Positions 1 through 8,689 are shown, numbered from the stretch's first letter. The stretch is 64,000 nt of DNA from CAZEHS01 sp964424355 (GCA_964424355.1 CAYRIO010000005.1:62001-126000), one strand, 5' to 3'. The notes: a model not told the origin generated them from the letters alone. Numbers and translations: made by a program.

Positions 1-371
1 GTTTATAAGATTGATCCGGAAGGAATTGACGGGCTGAAGGCTTCTCTGGAGCGGCGGGTGTTGGTGCTTCAGGAGCAGGTGAACATCGTGAAGAAAACAA
101 GGAAACGCTGGAGGCTGCTAAGCAGCGGCGAGCCATTGAATACAAATATTACTCCGCCAAGGTGGGTCTATACAGCGAACCTTACTGGAACATTGTTGAG
201 GAGAAGCTTAAGTTGGCACCAAGTGACATAAAGACAGAATCAGAATTGAGACGAATCTACTCAGAGGATCGGCAACGAATCCAAGACAAGCTCCCTGAGA
301 GGATGAGTGATAGTTATGCGGAACAGATAGCATTGCCGGCACAAAGAAAAAACCGGGAGTTTTCCCGGTAG
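1..371 (+). pseudogene. 3' remnant of an unknown gene, frameshifted
   Basis: Frame 1 is open from the window edge and reads as a charged helical protein (KIDPEGIDGLKASLERRV..). Around positions 90-105 the plausible coding sense passes to frame 3 (..KETLEAAKQRRAIEYKYYSAKVGLYSEPYW..), which runs to the TAG at 369-371. The two halves have similar composition, so a single-base frameshift in one gene is the simplest reading. An intact frame-3 gene starting at GTG 162 is the alternative, but it has no obvious ribosome site. A 7-bp hairpin (352-358 with 363-369) overlaps the stop codon. I do not recognise the family. The position next to repeat-like DNA and two small cargo genes suggests accessory DNA. 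Confidence 0.35.
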
Positions 372-399
372 CGTTGACGTGTTACGTTTCATTTGGCGA

Positions 400-486
400 G
401 CGTAGTTCCAAGTTGACCGTTTTGGCGGGGTGGGTACAAATAGCTTTGTTCGAGGAAAGATCCTTCTGTTCCAAATTGACATTCTT
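400..486. repeat. Possible IS21-type terminus remnant with two short direct repeats
   Basis: GTTCCAAGTTGACCGTT (about 406) and GTTCCAAATTGACATTC (about 468) are imperfect direct repeats about 60 bp apart. Multiple internal repeats of this kind are typical of IS21-family ends. No istA or istB reading frame is nearby, so at most a terminus is left. The assignment is by resemblance only. Confidence 0.25.
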
Positions 487-495
487 GGGTTTCAG

Positions 496-678
496 TCAAA
501 CTTCCCCATGATTTTTGTTTTTTAAATAGTACCAAATAAACCCCAAAGAGACTACACAATAAAGCCCAATCAGCGGCACAGACACGGCATTTAGTTTTAA
601 AGAATTTTCCCTATACAACAAAATAAAAACCATTATGCCGGGCGTAACAAGTTTAAATATAAGATTCTTAAGTGTCAT
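496..678 (-). CDS. Small two-helix membrane protein, unknown function
   Basis: This 60-aa protein starts at ATG 678, preceded on the minus strand by a GGAG site about 9 nt upstream. Two hydrophobic stretches (about residues 8-22 and 32-52) suggest two membrane helices ending in a charged tail (KNKNHGEV). It starts 18 nt after the stop codon of the upstream secreted-protein gene, so the pair is probably one transcript. In secreted-toxin loci a small membrane protein after a secreted one can be an immunity protein, but nothing in the sequence proves that. Family not recognised. It lies in AT-rich accessory DNA. Confidence 0.5.
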   Translation of the reverse strand: MTLKNLIFKLVTPGIMVFILLYRENSLKLNAVSVPLIGLYCVVSLGFIWYYLKNKNHGEV

Positions 679-695
679 TTAATCTGCTCCAATGT

Positions 696-1148
696 CTAGT
701 ATGTATACGTGTACATTTTTTCGCCGGAAGCTGGACGTATCCACTCTTTAAATCCAACAGTTCTTGATCCTCCCGCTCCGTATGCCCGGGCAATGGCATT
801 TGCACTACTTTGGGTTTGCGAAAACTGACTTTGTCCGAACAAAGTTAGGGCAACGCCAGTAACTGGCAATACTTTTTTCCCTATGTAGCCCATTCCACAA
901 ACTGCTGCATTATAAGTAAATAACCCTGCATTGTACGCTGGTGCGTTTATTATACCCTGCAGCTTGTTGTTGATTTGTCGCAATTGATCATGTGTGTAAT
1001 ACCCTCCACCCGAACATTTAAATTCCCACGCAGCGCTTGGACTCGGGCCACCGCCAATTCGTTGAATAGTTGCCCCTGCAGCAAAACAGTCAACTGACAT
1101 AGCACATAGTAATATAAAACACAAAATAAAAGCCATAAATTTTTTCAT
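696..1148 (-). CDS. Small secreted protein, unknown function
   Basis: A 150-aa protein with a clear Sec signal peptide: charged MKKF start, hydrophobic core to about residue 18, then a CFAAGA cleavage-like region near residue 24. The mature part is rich in Gly, Ala, Tyr and Asn, has two cysteines in the mature chain and ends in TYTY. The start is well supported by a GGAGG about 8 nt upstream of ATG 1148. The small membrane protein gene follows at once. I do not recognise the family; a secreted peptide, toxin or surface protein is possible. The composition is unlike the G+C-rich genes to the right, which suggests acquired DNA. Confidence 0.6.
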   Translation of the reverse strand: MKKFMAFILCFILLCAMSVDCFAAGATIQRIGGGPSPSAAWEFKCSGGGYYTHDQLRQINNKLQGIINAPAYNAGLFTYNAAVCGMGYIGKKVLPVTGVALTLFGQSQFSQTQSSANAIARAYGAGGSRTVGFKEWIRPASGEKMYTYTY

Positions 1149-2166
1149 TCTTAATTCCTCCGCTAATTTTTTTTTTTAAAAGCATTTTGTGTTCTGATTT
1201 TGAGTCGCAATCTTACCAGTGTGCACTTCTGGAACCTGCCACCCATTTATTTCGATCCGCCCTTTAGTAAAGGCAAAATTGAAACCTTGATATTCATACC
1301 ACCCTATCATTCTGGTAAATTAGCGAAAATTGTGGTTATAGTGGTGCGCTTGCCCGTTTTTTATGCTTAGCATATTTTTAAAAATTTGCACATGGGTACG
1401 ACAACGATTACTTCGTTTCTGGGCCACTAGGTTTATAGACCGCTATTACAAATGATCCTATGACTTGTTCATGCCCTCAAAATATAGAATCGTTTCCTTG
1501 TTTTGCTCATGTTCTATAATTCTTGTTAATCTCGATTAGAATATATTCAAATCGCAATGAAGATAATCGATCTTCACAAAATGCAATGGACCTTTGTAAT
1601 TGCAATATTATCAGGTTTTCTACGAATGTATTATAATTAGGATAATACTACTTTCACATCTAATCTCTACACCCGGATAAGATGAGTTCTATCTTAATGG
1701 ATAGGCTTGTCCCCTAGACACAGCATATGTATATGTGGATTAGTGTTTACTTTAAGGATGCAGATAGTAATCAATTTTCAATAACAGTGACTGTAACCTT
1801 GTCACTGTTATCTCACAGCAACCATATCTTAGCAGAACGTTATTCTATAACATTACCACAGATTCCGTTATTTGGTATTCTTAAATTTTTCATAAAATTC
1901 CAGCTAGAGATATATATTGTAAACCGTCCGGCATCAACCAACTCTTCGCGGAAATTACCACACCTCCACCGCCAGAGTCTTTGGGTGTCAACGTTGGCAC
2001 CTTAATTTCTTCGGCGCTGATCATCCGGACCGGCGCGCAGATGCTGCTCGTGGTCCCCAAATTCGGTCGGTGTCGGTTAATAAATTAAGGCCTGAAATTC
2101 CGGGACACCTTAATCACACCAAAACGGAAGTCATGAAGGTCCAGGAACCCGGTTCTGTCCAAAAAT

Positions 2167-2201
2167 AAAACCCGCTGAAGATGTGTATTTTCAGTGGGTT
2201 T
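2167..2201 (-). terminator. Rho-independent terminator-like hairpin
   Basis: AAACCCGCTGAA pairs with TTCAGTGGGTTT (one G-T pair) across a 9-nt loop. Read on the minus strand the stem is followed by TTTTATTTTT. No intact gene feeds it; it may be left over from the decayed ung side or from a lost gene. Confidence 0.5.
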
Positions 2202-2358
2202 GCGATTGGTATATTTATACTGTTTGGAAAATGGCGATTTAGTGAATTCTTCGCGAGTGCCCACTAATTCATGTGGGGATATGGCTTTTTCAACGGTATA
2301 CAAGGTGACCTCCTGTAGAAGGATTTACAAAAAAGAAAAACAGCACCTTAAAAAAATT

Positions 2359-2417
2359 CACGCACTTAATCTATGCTTAGGTGTATTACTAGTACACGTA
2401 AGTGCGTGTTTTTTTTT
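2359..2417 (+). terminator. Strong, probably bidirectional terminator
   Basis: CACGCACTTA (2359-2368) pairs perfectly with TAAGTGCGTG (2399-2408), followed by nine T. A run of A precedes the left arm, so it could also work on the minus strand. A second small hairpin (GTGTA/TACAC) lies inside the loop. No clear gene ends just before it. Confidence 0.7.
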
Positions 2418-2557
2418 AGGTACTGCCAAATTCGATATTTGTAATAATTATCACATGTTGATCGTATCGATGCCAACCATTGTATAGATGTTGCGAATAC
2501 TTGATTAGGTAGATGCTTATATCGTGAAAGGAGTAATCGTGAAGTAAAGGTACATAA

Positions 2558-2751
2558 ATCCTGCCCGAGGATGACCACCTTCACATCCTGATAGCCGTAT
2601 GGTGCAGGGCATTGAAGATATCGTGCTTGTCGGGGTATATGGTGTGGGCTTTATATTCTGAAATAAGCGTCTGCCGGAGTTTTTTATAGTAATCGGCTTC
2701 CATTTCATCGGCCAGCAGTTCCTGCCAGTCGTTTTTAAAGATGATTGCCAT
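2558..2751 (-). pseudogene. ung: Truncated, frameshifted uracil-DNA glycosylase
   Basis: From ATG 2751 (GGGAGG 8 nt upstream) the minus strand reads MAIIFKNDWQELLADEMEAD, then YYKKLRQTLISEYKAHTIYP and DKHDIFNALHHT, the N-terminus of family-1 uracil-DNA glycosylase (Ung). One base is missing near 2590 and the frame changes. The new frame continues DVKVVILGQD, the conserved strand ending at the catalytic Asp, and homology stops at about 2558. The water-activating loop (PYHGPGQA in the family), the rest of the fold and the C-terminal active-site His are absent. A TATAAT box lies at 2793-2798 (minus strand). The gene cannot make a working enzyme. Its break point is the junction with the AT-rich accessory DNA to the left. 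Confidence 0.85.
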
Positions 2752-2843
2752 AGGCATGGCCTCCCGTATATGACTTGAATCGATCCAAAATGATTATAAC
2801 ACGATTAATCCCCTCTTTCTTTTGTGAATCATCTGACTTAGAA

Positions 2844-2872
2844 TTGAAGTGACATGCATCAAGTGTTACAAT
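2844..2872 (+). promoter_or_regulatory. Sigma-A promoter of the aminotransferase gene
   Basis: TTGAAG (2844-2849), a 17-bp spacer and TACAAT (2867-2872). A small CTCCC/GGGAG hairpin follows in the leader near 2902-2919. Confidence 0.6.
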
Positions 2873-2957
2873 GAATTTGGCACTGTTAAAAAAAACGTGT
2901 AACTCCCGCGGTTTGGGAGGGTCAAAAATACTATGAAGCGTTTCAGGAGGCTGAAAG

Positions 2958-4142
2958 ATGATTTCAAAGGTAATGATGAGCCACGTATCCAACAGTTCAG
3001 TGATCCGAGCCATGTTTGAAGAGGGTAAAAAACTGGCAGCCATCCACGGGGCGGAAAATGTGTACGATTTCAGCCTGGGCAGCCCCAATGTGGAGCCGCC
3101 TGCCACTATCAAACAGGCGATTTTCGACATCCTCAATGAAGAAAGCCCCAATCTCGTTCACGGCTACATGAACAATTCCGGCTATATCGATGTTCGGGCA
3201 AAAATCGCGGATTTCCTGAACCGGAAGCATCAGGTGGCCCTCACCGAGGACAACATCCTCATGACCTGCGGTGCCGCCGGGGGTCTCAATGTGCTCCTGA
3301 AAACCCTGCTGAACCCGGGTGACGAAGTGGTCACCTTTGCCCCGTATTTCGTGGAATACCGCAGCTACGTGAGCAACTACGGCGGCGAGCTGGTGGTGGT
3401 GCCTACGGACATCTCCAACTTCGAACCGGACCTCACGGCCCTCAGCTGGGCCATCACGGCCAAGACCAAGGCCGTCCTCATCAACTCTCCCAACAACCCC
3501 ACCGGGGTCATCTATTCCGAGAAGGTCATCAAGGGCCTGGCTGCCCTGCTGGAAGAAAAGCAGAAGGAGCTGGGGACCAGCATTTACCTGATTTCTGATG
3601 AGCCTTACCGGGAAGTCAGCTATGACGGGGTCCATGTGCCGTATGTGCTGAAGTATTACCGGAATGCCTTCATCGGCTATTCCTACAGCAAATCCCTGTC
3701 CCTGCCCGGGGAGCGGATCGGCTATATCGTCACCAATACCGGCATGGACGATTTCGAACCCATCACCCAGGCCATGAACGTGGCCAATCGGATCCTGGGC
3801 TTTGTGAACGCCCCCTCCCTGTTCCAGCGGGTCATCGGCCGGTGCCTGGATTCCGAGGTGGATGTGGATATCTACAAGCGGAACCGGGATCTCCTTTACA
3901 ACCATCTCACCGATATCGGATTCTCCTGCGTAAAGCCCCAGGGTGCCTTCTATCTGTTCCCAAAATCCCTGATTGCTGATGACCGGCAGTTCGCAGAGGA
4001 TGCCAAGCAGTTCAATATCCTGATGGTTCCCGGAACGGCCTTTGCCTGCCCAGGGCATTTCAGATTGTCCTACTGCATCGCCTACGAAAAGATCGAAAAG
4101 TCACTGGATGCCTTCACCAAGCTGGCGAAGCTGTATAAGTAG
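2958..4142 (+). CDS. PLP-dependent class I/II aminotransferase (AspC-like)
   Basis: This 394-aa protein has the length and motifs of fold-type I aminotransferases. GSPNVEPP near residue 40 is the substrate-binding region, NSPNNPTG near 180 binds PLP, SDEPYRE follows, and SYSKSLSLPGERIGY near 240 carries the Schiff-base lysine. The C-terminal PGTAF...FRLSYC includes the arginine that binds the alpha-carboxylate. It probably transfers amino groups between an amino acid and 2-oxoglutarate or a similar acceptor. Asp, Ala and aromatic substrates cannot be told apart by reading. ATG 2958 follows AGGAGG at 2944-2949. The gene is monocistronic, with its own promoter and terminator. Confidence 0.85.
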   Translation: MISKVMMSHVSNSSVIRAMFEEGKKLAAIHGAENVYDFSLGSPNVEPPATIKQAIFDILNEESPNLVHGYMNNSGYIDVRAKIADFLNRKHQVALTEDNILMTCGAAGGLNVLLKTLLNPGDEVVTFAPYFVEYRSYVSNYGGELVVVPTDISNFEPDLTALSWAITAKTKAVLINSPNNPTGVIYSEKVIKGLAALLEEKQKELGTSIYLISDEPYREVSYDGVHVPYVLKYYRNAFIGYSYSKSLSLPGERIGYIVTNTGMDDFEPITQAMNVANRILGFVNAPSLFQRVIGRCLDSEVDVDIYKRNRDLLYNHLTDIGFSCVKPQGAFYLFPKSLIADDRQFAEDAKQFNILMVPGTAFACPGHFRLSYCIAYEKIEKSLDAFTKLAKLYK

Positions 4143-4155
4143 AAAAGTTGGATTC

Positions 4156-4194
4156 AAGGGCCCCGGACACCGCTTCGGGGCTCCTTTGTTTTTT
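4156..4194 (+). terminator. Terminator after the aminotransferase gene
   Basis: AAGGGCCCCG pairs with CGGGGCTCCTT (one bulge), then TTTGTTTTTT. Its T tract overlaps the -35 box of glnS. Confidence 0.7.
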
Positions 4195-4221
4195 GAACTC
4201 CATCCGGATTTATGCTACTAT
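4193..4221 (+). promoter_or_regulatory. glnS promoter
   Basis: TTGAAC (4193-4198), a 17-bp spacer and TACTAT (4216-4221). No T-box or other leader structure fits in the 38 nt before the start codon, so glnS appears not to be controlled by tRNA charging. Confidence 0.55.
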
Positions 4222-4259
4222 AAAGCAATAAGCAGTTATTCAATAAGGAGGTCTTCGAA

Positions 4260-5939
4260 ATGAACGAAAAAACTACCCGACCCGAGTCGGTTGAAGGGCA
4301 GGCATCGCATTCGGTGAACTTCATCCAGGCGATTGTGAACAAGGACAATGAAACCGGCAAGTATGCAGGAAAAGTGATCACCCGGTTCCCCCCGGAACCC
4401 AACGGTTATTTACATATCGGTCATGCCAAATCCATCTGCCTGAATTTCGGGATCGCCCGGCAATACGAAGGCCAGTGTAACCTGCGTTTTGATGATACCA
4501 ACCCGGTAGCCGAGGATGTGGAATATGTGGATTCCATCGAAGAGGATGTGCGCTGGCTGGGTTTCCAGTGGGACAACCTGTTCTTTGCATCCGACTATTT
4601 TGAGACGATGTACCAATGTGCGGTCGCGTTGATTAAAAAGGGCAAGGCCTATGTTTGCGAGCTGACGCCGGATGACATGCGGGAGTACCGGGGAGATTTT
4701 AACCATCCGGGAAAGGACAGCCCTTGGCGGGACCGTTCTGCTGAGGAGAACCTGCGGCTGTTCGAGGCCATGCGGGCCGGTGAATTCAAAGACGGCGAGC
4801 GTGTCCTACGGGCGAAGATCGATATGGCATCCCCCAACATCAATATGCGGGATCCTGTCATTTACCGCATCCTCCACAGCGACCATCACCGCACCGGGAA
4901 CGCCTGGTGCCTGTACCCCATGTACGACTACGCCCATCCCATCGAGGATGCCATCGAGAACATCACCCACTCCATCTGCACCCTGGAATTCGAAGATCAC
5001 CGGCCTTTCTACGACTGGCTCCTGGCAGAACTCAGCGAATTCTTTCCGAATCCCCCCCAGCAGATTGAATTTGCACGGCTGGCCCTGACCCATACCCTGA
5101 TGAGCAAGCGCTACCTGAAAGCCCTGGTTGAAGAGGGCAAGGTGGATGGCTGGGATGACCCGCGGATGTCCACGGTTTGCGGTATAAGGCGTCGGGGTGT
5201 CACGCCGGAGGCAATCCGGGATTTTGCGGAACGGATCGGTATTTCAAAATCCAACAGCGAGGTGGATATCGCCCTCCTGGAGCACTGTGTCCGCGAAGAC
5301 CTGAAGCCCAAGGTGTCAGGCACCATGGCGGTCCTGAAGCCCCTGAAATTGGTGATTACGAACCTGCCGGAGGATCATCTGGAATGGCTGGAAGCGGAGA
5401 ACAATTCGGAAAATCCCGAGCTGGGAACCCGCCAGATCCCCTTCACCCGGGAGGTGTACATCGAAGCCGATGATTTCATGGTGGAGCCCACCAAGGGATA
5501 CCACCGGCTGTACCCTGGCTCGGAGGTACGCCTGCGCCACGCCTATTTTGTGAAATGCAATGAGTTCCTGACGGATGCGGCGGGTAACGTCACAGAAATC
5601 CACGGCACCTACGACCCGGAAACCAAAAGCGGCAGCGGTTTCACCGGCCGCAAGGTCAAAGGGGTCCTGCACTGGGTCTCCGCCCCCCGTTCGCTGGTTT
5701 CCACCGTCCGTCAGTACGATTACCTGATGACCACGGATGAAGCCGGGGAACCGGTCTTCAATGAGAATTCGCTGAAGGTCCTGGAGAACTGCCGCATGGA
5801 AGCCGCCTTGGCGGAGGCCTTAGCCTATGACCGTTTCCAGTTCCTGCGCCATGGCTACTTCTGCGTGGACTATAAGGATTCAAAGCCGGGAGCTCCCGTA
5901 TTCAACCAGATCGTCGATTTGAAAAGCTCCTGGAAATGA
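4260..5939 (+). CDS. glnS: Glutaminyl-tRNA synthetase
   Basis: Class I aminoacyl-tRNA synthetase that charges tRNA(Gln) with glutamine. The HIGH signature is in PEPNGYLHIGHAKS (residues about 42-55) and the KMSKR loop is LTHTLMSKRYL near residue 285. The catalytic Rossmann core is followed by a GlnRS-type anticodon-binding beta-barrel region, for a total of 559 aa, normal for bacterial GlnRS. ATG 4260 has an ideal AAGGAGG site. Many Firmicutes lack GlnRS and make Gln-tRNA through GluRS and GatCAB. Its presence means that the GatCAB encoded at 45 kb is probably needed mainly for Asn-tRNA(Asn). GluRS is excluded as an alternative by the GlnRS-type FDDTNP and FEDHRPFYDW motifs. Confidence 0.95.
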   Translation: MNEKTTRPESVEGQASHSVNFIQAIVNKDNETGKYAGKVITRFPPEPNGYLHIGHAKSICLNFGIARQYEGQCNLRFDDTNPVAEDVEYVDSIEEDVRWLGFQWDNLFFASDYFETMYQCAVALIKKGKAYVCELTPDDMREYRGDFNHPGKDSPWRDRSAEENLRLFEAMRAGEFKDGERVLRAKIDMASPNINMRDPVIYRILHSDHHRTGNAWCLYPMYDYAHPIEDAIENITHSICTLEFEDHRPFYDWLLAELSEFFPNPPQQIEFARLALTHTLMSKRYLKALVEEGKVDGWDDPRMSTVCGIRRRGVTPEAIRDFAERIGISKSNSEVDIALLEHCVREDLKPKVSGTMAVLKPLKLVITNLPEDHLEWLEAENNSENPELGTRQIPFTREVYIEADDFMVEPTKGYHRLYPGSEVRLRHAYFVKCNEFLTDAAGNVTEIHGTYDPETKSGSGFTGRKVKGVLHWVSAPRSLVSTVRQYDYLMTTDEAGEPVFNENSLKVLENCRMEAALAEALAYDRFQFLRHGYFCVDYKDSKPGAPVFNQIVDLKSSWK

Positions 5940-5942
5940 TAG

Positions 5943-5975
5943 AAAAATCCCCTCGCCACGGCAAGGGGATTTTTT
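5943..5975 (+). terminator. glnS terminator
   Basis: AAAAATCCCC pairs with GGGGATTTTT around a short G+C loop, ending in a six-T run. Confidence 0.85.
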
Positions 5976-6053
5976 ATGGGGGTGAATAACGGTTTCAAGT
6001 CTGTTGCCAGCTCGGTTTTCGAAAATTAACATGATAATGCTTTTCAATTACGC

Positions 6054-6059
6054 TATAAT
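6054..6059 (+). promoter_or_regulatory. -10 box upstream of the MalT-like regulator
   Basis: Perfect TATAAT, but position -35 (6031-6036, ATGATA) is poor. That suggests a weak or activator-dependent promoter. Confidence 0.4.
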
Positions 6060-6106
6060 GGTAGAAGAAGTCAATCAGATAGGCGAGAGCCATTGGAGAG
6101 TCCCTG

Positions 6107-8596
6107 ATGCAGAGTGCTGCAAACAATAATTCAAAAAGTATTTATTTTACCGAGCGTATTGAGCAGGCGATGGACGGGATCTTCGATTACCCTTTTACCT
6201 TGGTAGAAGCACCCATGGGGTATGGGAAAACGACAGCGGTCCGAGAACACCTGGAGCGCGCCAATGCCCATGTGCTTTGGCAAAAGGTTCATGACAGCTC
6301 ACCGACGGTGTTTTGGAACAGTTTCAGCCAGCTATTCAGGAGCTGGGATTCCGAGCGGACAGAAAGCCTTCTGCAGCTGGGTTTTCCAAACGACAGCACC
6401 ACGATACAGGAAGCGGTCAAGCTGATTAAAGCCATCGCGCTGCCGGATAAAACAGTCCTTGTCATTGATGATTACCATTTGCTGAGCAATGCCGACGTCA
6501 ACCGATTCATAGAGCTTCTGGTGGTCGATGAAATCATTAACCTGCATATCGTGTTGACCGCCCGTTTCAGTGAAGCCCTGAACATTGAGGAGCTTTCGCT
6601 CAAAGGGTATCTGAACCATGTAAAAAAGGAAGCGTTCGAATTTACGGCGCAGGAAATTAAAAGCTACTATGCGCTTTGCGGAATCAGCCTGAAGGATTCA
6701 GAGGCGGAATCTCTGTGTATTTATACAGAGGGCTGGGTCAGCGCCCTCTATCTGCTGATGCTCAACTACAAGGCGGAGGGGTGTTTCATGACCACGGGCA
6801 GCATCTACCGGTTGGTCGAAACGGCTGTGTATGCCCCTTTTTCTCAAGAGATAAAGGATTTCCTTCTCACCCTGTGCATCTTTGATGAGTTCTCCCTGGA
6901 ACAGGCACGGCATATGTGGGGCAAGGAGAACACCGTCAAGCTGATAGCCGAGGTGGCCAATAAAAGCGCATTTATCAACTATGACGTTCGGACAAAGACC
7001 TATCAGGCCCATAGCATTTTCACGAATTTTCTTCGAGAAAGCCTGAAAGGTGAAGATGCGGCGTACATCCGGGAACTTCATGCAAAAGCGGGGCATTGGC
7101 ATACGAAAACCTCAGACTACCTGGCGGCCATGCATTACTTTTATACGGCAGGTGATTTTGAGAACCTGCTTCTAACCGTGGAGCAGGACAAGACAAACAG
7201 TATCGGAAATGACCATAAAGACCCGCTGATCCAATATTTTGAAGAATGCCCTGAAGAAATCAAAGAGCGGCACCCGGTAGCCCTTCTGATTTATGCCATG
7301 AACCTGATGACCTTTGGCGAAATGGAGCTTTTTGAAGCGGCCTGCCAGCGGTTTGGAATGCTGATGGTCAGTCAACCGATGGAACCGGAAACCGCCCGCA
7401 AGCTGATGGGCGAATTTGAACTTCTGCTGAGCTTTACGGCGTATAATAACATTGCAAAAATGTCGGAGCATGTCAAAAAGGCGTGCGCGTATCTGGACGA
7501 GCCGGCAACCTTCATCGACACCCAGGGGTGCTGGACCTTCGGATCGCCCTCGGTGCTCTATCTGTTTTACAGGGAGAGTGGAACACTGGCGCAAAGTGTG
7601 CAGGAAATGAAGCTTGCCATGCCGGATTACTACCAGCTGACAAAAGGGCATGGGATGGGTGCTGAATACCTGATGGAGGCGGAATGGCATTTTAATCAGG
7701 GGGGATTTGAAGATGCTGAAATCCTCGTTCATAAGGCGCTTTATCTGGCCAATGGCAATGGGCAGTCCGAGATCGTTGTCAGCGCGCTGTTCCTGCAGGT
7801 GAGACTGTCACTTGTGAAGGGGGATTATCCCCATGTCCTGTATCTGTTTGAGAAAATGACTGATGAGATTCGTCAGAACAAGAAGTATGTTCTCATCCAT
7901 ACGATCGATGTGTGCACGGGCTTTGTGAATGCCTGCCTGAACCAAGCGGCCCTGATAGCCGATTGGTTGGGCATGGGAGATTTCAGCTCCAGCCGACTGT
8001 ATTTTCAGGCCACTGGGTTTTCTCATATCGTTTATGGCAGGGCCTTGCTTAGCCGGGGAGAAAACCTGAAGCTGCTGGGGATATCGGAGGAGATGCTGGG
8101 AGTTGCAGCGGTTTTTCCGAATCTGCTGACGCAAATTTACACAGGCATTTATATTTCAGCCGCCAATGAGCAGATATTCAGGCGGCATGAAGCGTTGGAA
8201 GCGCTGCGGCAGGCTCTGGATCTGGCCATGCCTGACAGGATCTACATGCCCTTTGTAGAAAACGGCGACCTCATCAAATCCCTGCTGGAAGCACTTCAGG
8301 CACAGGGCTGCCATGGCGAGGGGATCGGACAGATCCTGAGGCTGCACAAACCCTATCAGGAGTCGCTTGAGAAAATCACGAAAACGTATTTTGCGGGGGT
8401 GCGTCCTGCCCTTTCCGAACGGGAAATGGAGATTGCCAAGCTTGCGGCGGCGGGACTTTCCAACCGAGAAATAGGAGAGCGGCTGTTTGTTTCCCAAAAC
8501 ACGGTGAAAACACAGCTCAAAAGCGTCTTTGCCAAGATCAACATCAATTCAAGGGCGCTCTTGAAGCAATATTTCAGCGAAAATATCCAATCCTGA
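6107..8596 (+). CDS. MalT-like LuxR-family transcriptional regulator (LAL type)
   Basis: This 829-aa protein has the layout of large ATP-binding LuxR regulators. An N-terminal P-loop (APMGYGKTTA, residues about 35-44) and a Walker B strand (VLVIDDYHLL, about 116) form the STAND NTPase. A long helical-repeat region follows (about 300-750), probably TPR-like and a sensor. The C-terminus carries a LuxR helix-turn-helix (LSEREMEIAKLAAAGLSNRE, then IGERLFVSQNTVKTQLKSV, residues about 765-815). Proteins of this type are activated by a small inducer plus ATP. The inducer is unknown here and no obvious target gene is adjacent. The start at ATG 6107 has a GGAG site. Two hairpins follow the gene. Confidence 0.85.
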   Translation: MQSAANNNSKSIYFTERIEQAMDGIFDYPFTLVEAPMGYGKTTAVREHLERANAHVLWQKVHDSSPTVFWNSFSQLFRSWDSERTESLLQLGFPNDSTTIQEAVKLIKAIALPDKTVLVIDDYHLLSNADVNRFIELLVVDEIINLHIVLTARFSEALNIEELSLKGYLNHVKKEAFEFTAQEIKSYYALCGISLKDSEAESLCIYTEGWVSALYLLMLNYKAEGCFMTTGSIYRLVETAVYAPFSQEIKDFLLTLCIFDEFSLEQARHMWGKENTVKLIAEVANKSAFINYDVRTKTYQAHSIFTNFLRESLKGEDAAYIRELHAKAGHWHTKTSDYLAAMHYFYTAGDFENLLLTVEQDKTNSIGNDHKDPLIQYFEECPEEIKERHPVALLIYAMNLMTFGEMELFEAACQRFGMLMVSQPMEPETARKLMGEFELLLSFTAYNNIAKMSEHVKKACAYLDEPATFIDTQGCWTFGSPSVLYLFYRESGTLAQSVQEMKLAMPDYYQLTKGHGMGAEYLMEAEWHFNQGGFEDAEILVHKALYLANGNGQSEIVVSALFLQVRLSLVKGDYPHVLYLFEKMTDEIRQNKKYVLIHTIDVCTGFVNACLNQAALIADWLGMGDFSSSRLYFQATGFSHIVYGRALLSRGENLKLLGISEEMLGVAAVFPNLLTQIYTGIYISAANEQIFRRHEALEALRQALDLAMPDRIYMPFVENGDLIKSLLEALQAQGCHGEGIGQILRLHKPYQESLEKITKTYFAGVRPALSEREMEIAKLAAAGLSNREIGERLFVSQNTVKTQLKSVFAKININSRALLKQYFSENIQS

Positions 8597-8605
8597 AGCA
8601 AAAAT

Positions 8606-8669
8606 TCACCCGCTGGGTGATATAAAGCCAAAGCAATCCACAGTACAATTATGGTATTGTGGATTCTTT
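8606..8669 (+). terminator. Tandem hairpins after the LuxR gene
   Basis: TCACCC/GGGTGA (8606-8620) is followed by AATCCACA (8635-8642) pairing with TGTGGATT (8658-8665), then CTTTATTTG. The T tract is imperfect, so termination may be partial and the DUF2442 gene may be read through. Confidence 0.4.
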
Positions 8670-8689
8670 ATTTGAGATGGAGGGATGGC

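Larger units (their letters stand above)
1149..2557. other. Long AT-rich stretch without a convincing gene
   Basis: About 1.4 kb between the secreted-protein gene and the ung remnant. No reading frame here has both a ribosome site and protein-like composition. 1925-2090 is much more G+C-rich than its flanks, and one frame reads without stops through ..INQLFAEITTPPPPESLG.. to a TAA near 2088. It looks like a fragment of an unidentified gene. Two hairpins (2167-2201 and 2359-2417) are listed separately. The rest is featureless AT-rich DNA, consistent with decayed accessory sequence. Confidence 0.5.

Noticed and set aside
1727..2005. 92-codon plus-strand open frame in the AT-rich region
   Set aside because: No ribosome site, composition changes abruptly inside it, and it ends in the G+C-rich patch.
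2997..4058. Long minus-strand open frame (353 codons) opposite the aminotransferase gene
   Set aside because: It mirrors the codon pattern of the real gene, has no ribosome site and no protein motif.
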